A stretch of 34,211 bases of DNA from Azospirillum endophyticum (lineage in GTDB: Bacteria > Pseudomonadota > Alphaproteobacteria > Azospirillales > Azospirillaceae): the NCBI RefSeq assembly GCF_016595245.1, contig NZ_JAENHM010000037.1:1-34211 (forward strand), given 5' to 3'. The notes beneath the pieces were generated by a model, which worked only from the letters and a program-made list of their open reading frames with translations, was not told the DNA's origin and did no database searches. The translations under genes were made by a program, and so were the position numbers. Below are positions 27,009 to 34,211 of this stretch, one piece after another; the first letter of the stretch is position 1, and each line of letters starts with the position of its first letter.

Positions 27009-28763
27009 TCAATAGCGCCAGACCAGAGTGACGCCGGCGCTGTTCACCGCGCTGGCCGTGCCGCGGGATGTCGAGCGGGCGTGGCTGGCACGGAACCCCA
27101 GTTCCAGAGTGTCCGCCGGCTCCCACGCCAGCGAGATGGCGCCCTGCGGTCCGCTGCGGCCCCGCCGGTCATAGGCGTAGCCGACCTGCGCCGCATAGCG
27201 GACATAATCGGTCAGCTGATCCTCGACGTTCAGCTGCAGCGCATGGACTTCCCGCGTCGCCGCCGGCAGCGGGACATAGGCCTGACCATTCGCGTCCTGC
27301 CGCTCCTTGCGGCGACCGACATATTCGGCATCCAGCACATAGCCGACGCTGGTCAGCGGTCCCGCCGCGTTCAGGGTGTAGCGCAGCGATCCCTCCAGCG
27401 TTGCGCTCCGCGCCAGGTCGGCGGCGCCGGCCAGGCCATAGCGGTTGTAGCCGGCGCCGAGCGACAGCGACCAGCGGTCGGACAGCCGGTCCTCATGCTG
27501 GACGAACAGGCGGTCGCGGCGGCCGCCGTCGACGATGCCTTCCAGGAAGGCGAAGCTGGGTTCGCTCCAGGCGAAGCCGGCGCGGGTTTCCGACGTCTCG
27601 TCGCGCCAGCCATGGATGTAGCCGGCGCCCAGCGTCCGCGGGGCTGCATAGAAGGACAGGGTGGAGCGCTGCAGGTCCGGCCAGTCATGGACCAGCGCCG
27701 CCTCCAGCCGGGAACGGGCGCCGTGGAAGGGTTCCAGCCGGCCGTCGCCGCGGCGGGCCGCATCGACGTCCACCTCGCGGCGCTCCAGCGCCCAGGTGAG
27801 GCTGGTGGACCGGCCGAGCTCCTGCACGCCGCTCAAGCGGGCGATGCGCTGCATGTCGGCGTTGCGCACCTTCTGCCAGTCGAGGTCGAAGCGGCTGCGG
27901 TCGGAATTCGCGTGCAGGAGCAGCGCCTTGCCCAGGACCAGCGAGGGTTCGCCGGGCGTCAGCTCCAGCGCCGTGTCGTAGGCCATGACGGCTTCGCGCC
28001 AGCGGCCGAGCCGCTCCTCCGCCTGGCCCAGCAGGGCGGTGGACTGGGCGTCCTTCGGATCCTGGGCCAGCAGGCCGCGCAGCAGGGTCCGCGCCGGGCG
28101 GACGTCGCCGCCCTCCATCAGCGCCAGCGCACGGAAATAGTCGATGCGGCGACCGGCGGCGCGGTCGGCCGCCTCCGCCGCCGGGGCGGGTGCCGCGGCG
28201 GGAGAGCGGGCCAGGGCGACGGCGGCTCCGGTACGGTCGGCCGAGACCTCCACCTCGACGCCGGCGGCGAGCACCAGCACGACGCTGTCGTAGCCGTAGA
28301 GGATGTTGTCGACCCAGGACTCCAGCCGCGCCGGCACGCGGTCGAGCGCGACATCGCCCGAAACGTCGCCGAGCGGGCGGCTGAAGCGGAGAACCAGCTC
28401 GCGGCCGTCGCGCTGGACCTCGGTGACGACCGGGCCGGACCAATGCAGGGCGAACCGGGCGGCACGGTCCTCGCGCACGGCCTCCAGCCGGGTGGAGGGA
28501 GGCGCCGGCTGGGCATGGAGCGGTTGAAGGTGGAATGAGGTAATGGCGAGGAGGAACAGGAGGGCGACCGCGAACAATCCCCTCTCCCCCCCGGGGAGAG
28601 GGTTAGGGTGAGGGGGTGACGCGGCGGGGATTCCCGGAAAGTCACGCGGTGCTTCCCCCTCACCCTCCCCGCGCCATCGGCGCCGGGCCCCTCCCTCTCC
28701 CCGGAGGGGAGAGGGGAAGAAAAGTGCGGAGATCGGTGAAAGATCACGGAAGAGCCAGGACAC
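27009..28763 (-). CDS. pelB: Outer-membrane beta-barrel half of PelB (separate protein)
   Basis: 584 residues. The start is GTG at 28763 with GGAGG six bases upstream, overlapping the end of the TPR gene by 20 bases. Residues about 16-62 are encoded by the palindromic repeat at 28579-28716. A hydrophobic segment (LFAVALLFLLAITSF, 63-77) then acts as signal sequence, cut near Ala84. Next come an AMIN-like domain (about 91-190), three TPR-like units (about 215-300), and a C-terminal beta-barrel (about 330-584) ending in an aromatic residue (VTLVWRY), as outer-membrane proteins do. It corresponds to the export pore at the C-terminus of Pseudomonas PelB. A TTG codon at residue 63 could be a cleaner start, but it lacks a good spacer. 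Confidence 0.8.
   Translation of the reverse strand: MSWLFRDLSPISALFFPSPLRGEGGARRRWRGEGEGEAPRDFPGIPAASPPHPNPLPGGERGLFAVALLFLLAITSFHLQPLHAQPAPPSTRLEAVREDRAARFALHWSGPVVTEVQRDGRELVLRFSRPLGDVSGDVALDRVPARLESWVDNILYGYDSVVLVLAAGVEVEVSADRTGAAVALARSPAAAPAPAAEAADRAAGRRIDYFRALALMEGGDVRPARTLLRGLLAQDPKDAQSTALLGQAEERLGRWREAVMAYDTALELTPGEPSLVLGKALLLHANSDRSRFDLDWQKVRNADMQRIARLSGVQELGRSTSLTWALERREVDVDAARRGDGRLEPFHGARSRLEAALVHDWPDLQRSTLSFYAAPRTLGAGYIHGWRDETSETRAGFAWSEPSFAFLEGIVDGGRRDRLFVQHEDRLSDRWSLSLGAGYNRYGLAGAADLARSATLEGSLRYTLNAAGPLTSVGYVLDAEYVGRRKERQDANGQAYVPLPAATREVHALQLNVEDQLTDYVRYAAQVGYAYDRRGRSGPQGAISLAWEPADTLELGFRASHARSTSRGTASAVNSAGVTLVWRY
28579..28716. repeat. Paired REP-like palindromic element inside the barrel gene
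   Basis: Two inverted copies (about 28579-28616 and 28655-28716). The left has CCTCTCCCC and GGGGAGAGG arms followed by GTTAGGGTGAGGGGG. The right is a longer variant with a GGCGCC insert. Both are related to the elements at 22080-22193 and 34123-34159. The element is read in frame as RGEGGARRRWRGEGEGE and PHPNPLPGGERG. Confidence 0.85.
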
Positions 28764-31700
28764 GGCGGGCCTCCGGCAGTCGTCCGTTTTCGATCAGCAT
28801 CGACGCATAGTCGGCCTTCACCTGGCGGTCGGCCGGGCGGCGCTTGCGCAGGGCCTCGAACAGCGCCACGGAGTCGTCGATCCTGCCCAGCCGGTTCAGC
28901 AGGTTCGCCTCCGTCTGGACCGCCGCGTCGCCGCGGCCGGCGCGGGCGCGCAGCTGCGACAGGGCCGTGCGGTAGAAGGGAGTCGCCGCCGCCGGACGCT
29001 TCAGCGCGGTCAGCGCCTCGCCCAGGAAGTAATGCGCCTCGTAATCGTCGGGACCGGAGGCGACGTAGCGGCGCAGCAGCCGTTCGGCGTCGGCGAGGCG
29101 GTTCTCGTCATAGGCCAGCATGCCGAGCTGGCGCAGGGCGTCGGCATCCTCGGGCTTGCGCGCCAGCAGCGCGGTCCAGGCCTGGGCCGCGGCGGCGCGC
29201 TGGCCGGTCTGCTCGGCAAGGCGGGCGTAGCGGCGCAAGCGGTCGGGGGCGGTTTCCTCCGGCAGAGCCGCACGCACGGCCGCCGCCAGCTCCTTCCCCT
29301 TGCCGGCCGCCGCCAGCGCTTCGATGTAGGGGGCCTTCAGGGCCGGCTGGGCCGGGGCAGCCCCTGGCGTGCCAGCCTGCCCGCCAAGCCCGGCGATGAC
29401 GCGGCGGCCACCGCCATAATCGGCAAGGCGGTCGTACCAGGCCGCCTGTTCGGCCGGGCCGGCTGCCGCCTTGGCCCGCGCCTCGATCCAGTCCAGCCCG
29501 GCGGCGGGCGGGCGCGGTCCCCAGAGGTAGGCGAGCTGCTTGAAGTCCTCGCTCTGCGGCCCCTGCCCTGCCGCCAGCCGCAGCAAGGCCTGCTCCGCCC
29601 CGGCCTTGTCGCCGAGCGCCAGCAGGGCGGAGACCGGCTCCCGCCGCGGGTCGGCCGGCAGACGGCCGTCGGTGGCGCGGGCCAGCAGGTAGCGGCGCAG
29701 CTCCGCCTTGCGGCCGAGCTTCGCCAGCGTGTCGCGGTAGAGCGAATCCTCCGCCTCGGCCAGCGGGGCGGCGGAGGACCGGCTCGCCAGCAGGGCGGCG
29801 AGGTCGGGCAGCGCGTTCGCCTTGGCCGCTGCGTCGGCATAGACGCCGAGCCAGTCGCTTCCAACCCCATCGGCCCCAACGCCATTGCCGCCCGTCCCCT
29901 TGCCACCTTGCCGCTCCGCCCAGGCCCGCAGCAGCGGCAGGGCGGCGCGGTAGGCCTTGTGGTCGAGCAGCATGGTGACGATGGACTGCTGGTCCGCCTC
30001 GGACAGGCCGCCCTTCGCCAGCCTGGCGGTCAGGTGGCGGGCCAGTTCCTCCGACCGGCCGGCACCATCGAGTGCGGCGATATACGCGGATTCGGCCTCG
30101 ACGCCGCCGTCGGCGAGCAGCGGCGCCAGCAGCGGCAGGGCCTCGGCCGGTTTTCCGGTCACGGTCAGGGCGCTTGCAAGAGCCAGACGGCTGCGCGGCG
30201 ACGGATCGAGGGCGAAGGCGCGCTGCGAGGCGGCCAGCGCCAACGCGGCAGCTGGACGGTCGAGGGCAGGGTTTTTCGAGGAGGCGCGTTCGGCGGCGCT
30301 GCCGGCGATGTCCTGCAACAGGGCGAGCGGCAGCTTCGGCTGGCCGGCCAGCCATGCGGCGACGGCGGCGGGATCGCCCGCCTTGGCGGCCAGCCGCGCC
30401 CAGCCCTGGTCGGCGGCCGGCGACGGCGCGGCCTGCCGCCGGGCCGTGAACCAGGCAAGGCCGGCGGGCGCCCGGTCGAAGTCCATGAACAGGGCGGCGA
30501 GCTCCTCCAACGAGTCCTCCGGAACGCCACCCGCCGGCGCCAGCCGGTCGAAGGCGGCGACCGCCGCGGCATGGCGGCCGGCGCGGTCGAGAATCCGGAC
30601 GGCGCCCAGACGCTCGCCCGGCGCCAGCGCATCGCCGGCAAGGCCGCGCGCCGCCCAGTCCGCAGCGGCGGCGGTGTCACCGCGGCCGAGCGCGATGGTG
30701 GCGGCCAGCAGCGGGTAATCGCCCAGGAACCCGTCGCCCAGTTCGCGGTAGAGCCGGTCGGGGAAGGCATGGTCGCCGTCGCGAAGCGCGGCCTCCGCCA
30801 GCCCGACCAGGACCCAGTCCGGCACCAGATGCAGGTCGCGGCCCTTGGCCGCCGCCAGCGCCGCGGGCATCATGCCGGCGTTCACCTCCAGCCCCAGCAG
30901 CCGCCCGAGCTGCGCATCCTCGACCGGACCGGACAGCGCCGCCAGACGGGTCCGCGCCCGGTCCCGGCGGTCGGCGGCGATCAGCAGGTCGATGTAGGTC
31001 AGCTCCAGCGCCAGCACAGGATCGCGCCCGGTCACCTGTGGCTCGATCAGCCGGAGGGCGAGGTCCGGGCGCGCAGCCGCGGCGAGCTGGCTCGCCAAGC
31101 CGATCATGTCGGCGACGGTGGGCTGCTCGCCCAGCCAGCGCCGGGCGCGGTCGAAGGCCTCGTCCTCGCGGTCGAGGTCGATCAGCAGGCTCATCAGCAA
31201 CTCGCGGCCGTCGGGCTGGATGTTGCCCTTGGACCGGTCGTCGGCACGCAGCAGCCAGTCCACCGCACCGGCATGGTCGCCGCGCGCCGCCAGCAGCGCC
31301 GCCAGCTCCTGCTGGGCGTCGAGGTCGTCGGACCGCAAGCTGCAGTAGCGGGTCAGTGCCTCGGCCTTCAGCGCCATCCGGTCGCGGAAGCCGGCGGCAT
31401 AGGCCAGCTGGCGGAACAGGTCGGCACTGCGGCGCAGCTCCGCCAGGGCCTTCAGGTTTTCCAGGTAATCGCCCGGCCGCTGGGCATCCCGATAGAGGCG
31501 GTCCAGCAATTCGCGCGCCTCGACGGAAGACGGTTCGGCAGCGACGAAGGCCTCGGTCAGATCGATGGCGCGCTCGACGTCGCCCTGTGCCAGCGCGAGC
31601 CGGGTCAGCGGCATCACCGTGGCGCCGCTGCGGTCGCCGGCGGCATAGCGCTCCTCGTAGACGGCGCGGGCGCTGTCGTAATCGCGGTCGCGGAACTTCT

Positions 31701-31794
31701 GCAGGGCGAGTTCGCCGCTGCGCGGGATCAGCAGCAGGCTGGCGCCGATGCCGACGAGCAGCAGCACCAGCACGACGAGGATGTTCGCACGCAT
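28744..31794 (-). CDS. pelB: Membrane-anchored TPR half of PelB (periplasmic scaffold)
   Basis: 1016 residues. One N-terminal helix (MRANILVVLVLLLVGIGASL) anchors it in the inner membrane. The remainder is a long series of TPR-like helical repeats, for instance FRDRDYDSARAVYEERYAAGD near the start and LGMLAYDENRLADAERLLRRY near the end. In Pseudomonas one 1193-residue PelB carries anchor, TPRs and barrel, and its TPRs bind PelA. Here the barrel is in the next gene. The start at 31794 follows TAGGG and lies seven bases after the pelA stop; an in-frame GTG at 31815 would overlap pelA. The stop falls within the next gene's first codons. Confidence 0.88.
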   Translation of the reverse strand: MRANILVVLVLLLVGIGASLLLIPRSGELALQKFRDRDYDSARAVYEERYAAGDRSGATVMPLTRLALAQGDVERAIDLTEAFVAAEPSSVEARELLDRLYRDAQRPGDYLENLKALAELRRSADLFRQLAYAAGFRDRMALKAEALTRYCSLRSDDLDAQQELAALLAARGDHAGAVDWLLRADDRSKGNIQPDGRELLMSLLIDLDREDEAFDRARRWLGEQPTVADMIGLASQLAAAARPDLALRLIEPQVTGRDPVLALELTYIDLLIAADRRDRARTRLAALSGPVEDAQLGRLLGLEVNAGMMPAALAAAKGRDLHLVPDWVLVGLAEAALRDGDHAFPDRLYRELGDGFLGDYPLLAATIALGRGDTAAAADWAARGLAGDALAPGERLGAVRILDRAGRHAAAVAAFDRLAPAGGVPEDSLEELAALFMDFDRAPAGLAWFTARRQAAPSPAADQGWARLAAKAGDPAAVAAWLAGQPKLPLALLQDIAGSAAERASSKNPALDRPAAALALAASQRAFALDPSPRSRLALASALTVTGKPAEALPLLAPLLADGGVEAESAYIAALDGAGRSEELARHLTARLAKGGLSEADQQSIVTMLLDHKAYRAALPLLRAWAERQGGKGTGGNGVGADGVGSDWLGVYADAAAKANALPDLAALLASRSSAAPLAEAEDSLYRDTLAKLGRKAELRRYLLARATDGRLPADPRREPVSALLALGDKAGAEQALLRLAAGQGPQSEDFKQLAYLWGPRPPAAGLDWIEARAKAAAGPAEQAAWYDRLADYGGGRRVIAGLGGQAGTPGAAPAQPALKAPYIEALAAAGKGKELAAAVRAALPEETAPDRLRRYARLAEQTGQRAAAAQAWTALLARKPEDADALRQLGMLAYDENRLADAERLLRRYVASGPDDYEAHYFLGEALTALKRPAAATPFYRTALSQLRARAGRGDAAVQTEANLLNRLGRIDDSVALFEALRKRRPADRQVKADYASMLIENGRLPEARRVLALP

Positions 31795-31801
31795 CGCCGC
31801 C

Positions 31802-34102
31802 CTACCCCGCCGCACCGTCGGCGGGACGGAACCGCAGCAGCAGCGGCGCCACCGCCGTCACCGGCACGGTCAGCGCCAGCCGCCCGTCGGCATCCGCCTC
31901 CGCCGCGCCGGACCACAGGCGCGTGCCGTCGCGTTCCGCGGTGACGGACCAGCGGCCCGGGCGCGGCACCCGCCAGACCATGGCGCCCTCGCCATAGCCG
32001 GCGGCGGCGACGCGGAAGCCCTGCCTCTCGCCTTGCCCTTGCCCTTCTGCCGAAAGACCGGAGAAAGCCCAGCGGCCCTCGACCAGGTAGGGCAATGCCG
32101 CGGGCGGGTCGCGGTCGGCGCGGTCGGTCTCCGCCAGCGCCACCACCGGCTCCGCCACCGCGGGGTCGAGCGCGACATAGAGGCTGCCCTGGCTGTGGCG
32201 CTGGCCCAGCACGCCGCTGGAACGGGCGAAGTCGACCGTATCGGCGCTGGCCCCGTCGAAGCGCAGCGTGTTCATCGCCCCGCGGTCGCGCACCCGCCAG
32301 TGCCGAGCCCCGTCCAGCGGTTCGAAGCGGGTGGTGTAGAACCCCTCGGCGATGCGGGCATAGGTGGAGGCGGCGACCGGCGCCAGCTCCTGCCCGCGGG
32401 CGGCGGTCAGCACCGAGACCAGCGCGTTCAGGCTGGCCGCCTTCTGGCCGGTGTACATGTGGTAGTAGACGTTGAAGGGCTTCAGCCGGATCGGGCTGCC
32501 GGCATGCCGCATCGTGTTGACCAGGTTGCGGTAGCCGTAGAAGCGGCTGGTCCACAGGTCGGTATAGGTGTTCTCGTTGCTGCCGGCGGCGTAGATCTGC
32601 CGCTCCGCCCCCACCGGCAGGCCGATGGGCGGCAGGCCGGTGATCGAGGGGAAATCGGCGTCGAAACGGGCGTCGCCGCCGTTGATGTTGACCCCGCCCG
32701 CCTTGCGCACCGCGGCCAACGCCGCCTCGAAGGGCGAGGTGTCGCCCGACCATTGCACCAGCACCGCCCGCTTGCCGGCAGGGGCCAGCCGGGTGAAATA
32801 GTCGAGCGCGCCGCCGATCTCCTGGTCGAGGTCGAAGGGCTGCTGCAGATAGGCGCGCGGCAGGGCGTAGCGGCCGATGTCCGACACCTCCCCGGCCTCC
32901 TCCGCCGCATGCTCGTCGCCCTTGCCGGGCTTGCGTCCGCCGTCGCGCTCGAGGAAGGGCGCCTCGTTCTGCCGGCTATAGTCCTTGAAGAAGGCCCATT
33001 GGAAGGGGTGGGTCCAGGTGTGGCTGGCCGGTTCGACCTGCGGCAGGGCGAACAGCCGCCTGGCGGCCTCCAGCGAGTCCGGCGTGCCCTTCCAGGTCGG
33101 GTCGAGATCGCCGACGATGGGAGCGACCGTCACCGGCAGCTCCGGGAAGGCTTCGACCGCGGCGGTGCGCACCATGTCGGAAGACAGGACGCGCTTGGCG
33201 GCATAGGGCGCCACCTCCGTAACGTTGCGCCAGCCGTCGCCGTCGATGTGGCTGAAATAGAGGCGGCGGCCCGACAGGGTGGTGACGTCGGGCTTGGGCA
33301 GATCCCCGGTGGCGAAGCTGTCGCGGAAGAAGGCGAAGGGATCGACGATCCATTGCCGCCGGTTGTATTCGGCATCGAAATAGCGGCTGTAGCCGTCCGT
33401 CACCAGTCCGCCGGCCGGCCCGGTGACCACCAGATGGCTGTCGCCGGCCGGGTCGTCGCCGCGCCGCATCACCAGATGGGAGACAAAGCGCTCGTCGGTC
33501 TTGCGGAACAGCGGGTATCCTGGCAGCACCCCCGACAGCGGCCGCTCGAAGCCGATCATGCCGTCGGCCAGCGCCGGCTTCGACTTGTAGGTCAGGTCGG
33601 AATAGCCGTCGTCGTCGCGCAGCCCGAAGCGGGCGAAGAAGCGGTTGGTGAGCGCCAGCGGCACCGGCTTGCCGCCGCGCTCCAGCCGCACCCCCGGCTG
33701 TCCCATCACGGCGAAGCGGACGCCGCGGTCCATCGCCCGGGCCGTCCAGGCGACATAGGCGCCGACATCGGCGAAGGGTTCCCCGGCGAACCAGGTGACG
33801 ACGCCGCGCAGGTCGGGATAGCGCGACAGGTCGGGCAGGCCGTCGGCGACGTTCCAATAGACGACCGACAATCCCAGATGGTTCAGCGGCAGCTCCACCA
33901 TCGTGTGGATGCGGCTGAGGCGGATCGTGCTTTCCTCGCGCAGGTCGACCAGCGCCAGGATGGTGCGCGGCACGGTCTGCGGAGCCGTCGCCGTCGAGGT
34001 CGCTGGCGACGAGCTGGCGGCAGGCGAACCGGCGGCCAGGGCGGGAAGGGGCATGCCCAGCAGCAGGCCGAGTCCAAGGGCTGCCGTTTGGAACACACAC
34101 AT
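31802..34102 (-). CDS. pelA: PelA-type periplasmic polysaccharide deacetylase lacking the hydrolase domain
   Basis: 766 residues against about 948 in Pseudomonas. A signal peptide (MCVFQTAALGLGLLLGMPLPALA) is followed by a low-complexity Ser/Ala/Thr linker. Then comes a flavodoxin-like segment starting PRTILALVDLREE (about 41-160). The deacetylase domain has SHIDGDGW (His285, Asp287, Asp289) and SHTWTHPF (His361, His365), the expected metal-binding and catalytic motifs, and a C-terminal beta-rich region closes the protein. There is no room for the N-terminal GH166 hydrolase domain between signal peptide and flavodoxin-like part. It should remove N-acetyl groups from Pel in the periplasm. The start at 34102 has AGG seven bases upstream; the open frame further upstream is repeat-derived. 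Confidence 0.9.
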   Translation of the reverse strand: MCVFQTAALGLGLLLGMPLPALAAGSPAASSSPATSTATAPQTVPRTILALVDLREESTIRLSRIHTMVELPLNHLGLSVVYWNVADGLPDLSRYPDLRGVVTWFAGEPFADVGAYVAWTARAMDRGVRFAVMGQPGVRLERGGKPVPLALTNRFFARFGLRDDDGYSDLTYKSKPALADGMIGFERPLSGVLPGYPLFRKTDERFVSHLVMRRGDDPAGDSHLVVTGPAGGLVTDGYSRYFDAEYNRRQWIVDPFAFFRDSFATGDLPKPDVTTLSGRRLYFSHIDGDGWRNVTEVAPYAAKRVLSSDMVRTAAVEAFPELPVTVAPIVGDLDPTWKGTPDSLEAARRLFALPQVEPASHTWTHPFQWAFFKDYSRQNEAPFLERDGGRKPGKGDEHAAEEAGEVSDIGRYALPRAYLQQPFDLDQEIGGALDYFTRLAPAGKRAVLVQWSGDTSPFEAALAAVRKAGGVNINGGDARFDADFPSITGLPPIGLPVGAERQIYAAGSNENTYTDLWTSRFYGYRNLVNTMRHAGSPIRLKPFNVYYHMYTGQKAASLNALVSVLTAARGQELAPVAASTYARIAEGFYTTRFEPLDGARHWRVRDRGAMNTLRFDGASADTVDFARSSGVLGQRHSQGSLYVALDPAVAEPVVALAETDRADRDPPAALPYLVEGRWAFSGLSAEGQGQGERQGFRVAAAGYGEGAMVWRVPRPGRWSVTAERDGTRLWSGAAEADADGRLALTVPVTAVAPLLLRFRPADGAAG

Positions 34103-34122
34103 GCCCCAACCTGGGAGAGTCT

Positions 34123-34159
34123 CCCTCTCCCCCCCGGGGAGAGGGTCGGGGTGAGGGGG
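34123..34159. repeat. Single REP-like palindromic element upstream of pelA
   Basis: CCCTCTCCC and GGGAGAGGG arms are followed by TCGGGGTGAGGGGG, the same family as at 22080-22193 and 28579-28716. It lies 20-57 bases upstream of the pelA start, within what must be its leader or promoter. Confidence 0.8.
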
Positions 34160-34197
34160 ATGCGCGGCGAGGATTCTTGGGATAGCCACACCGTGCA

Positions 34198-34211
34198 CCC
34201 CCCCCCCCCCC
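34198..34211. repeat. Run of 14 C at the window end
   Basis: The last 14 bases are C, about 96 bases upstream of the pelA start (a G run on the pel coding strand). It may be a true homopolymer or an artefact of a contig end. Confidence 0.7.

Noticed and set aside
29032..31944. Long plus-strand open frame opposite the PelB TPR gene and the end of pelA
   Set aside because: Low-complexity Gly/Arg/Gln composition and no recognisable domain. It lies wholly antisense to well-supported pel genes.

Overview
High-GC chromosomal DNA from what looks like an alphaproteobacterium, most likely Rhodospirillales of the Azospirillum type. This rests on base composition, an alphaproteobacterial-style rRNA leader at the left edge, dense GTG and ATGA-coupled starts, and palindromic repeats whose translation reads 'SPLAGEGLG' or 'PHPNPLPGGERG'. 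The genus is an inference; no tRNA or rRNA gene body lies inside the window.

Layout. 1-315: promoter and leader, with boxA, of an rRNA operon that reads leftward out of the window. 316-5576: a pyruvate dehydrogenase E1-like/transketolase-family enzyme divergent from an Lrp/AsnC regulator, then an SDR-MFS pair read leftward from an inverted-repeat operator. 5577-6257: gene-free, with two perfect tandem duplications. 6258-10376: a single-gene unit for a membrane-bound, NRPS-like amino-acid homopolymer synthetase (epsilon-poly-lysine synthetase architecture: A, PCP, then three soluble domains separated by membrane segments), closed by a strong terminator. 10496-12315: class I fumarase with its own promoter and terminator. 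12325-19402: ccdAB toxin-antitoxin pair, RluA-type pseudouridine synthase, orphan sensor kinase with a PilJ-like sensor, pirin, arsenate reductase, and a ycjX-ycjF pair. 19403-20055: vapBC with the antitoxin frame broken at a G7 tract.

20141-34102 is one leftward Pel exopolysaccharide operon in the standard pelABCDEFG order plus a coupled small secreted protein at its end. PelF (glycosyltransferase), PelG (flippase-like transporter), PelE and PelD (c-di-GMP receptor) form the inner-membrane synthesis complex. PelA deacetylates the polymer in the periplasm, and PelB and PelC export it. Three things depart from the Pseudomonas textbook operon. PelA has no room for the N-terminal glycoside hydrolase domain. 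PelB is split into a membrane-anchored TPR scaffold and a separate outer-membrane barrel protein. REP-like palindromic elements sit at three junctions, one read in frame into the barrel protein and one supplying the stop codon of pelF.

The two most interesting items are the poly-amino-acid synthetase, whose hand-derived specificity residues suggest a basic substrate such as lysine, and the rearranged Pel export machinery. A cationic homopolymer and the partly cationic Pel polysaccharide could both end up in the matrix, but nothing in the sequence links them beyond proximity and one shared short motif.
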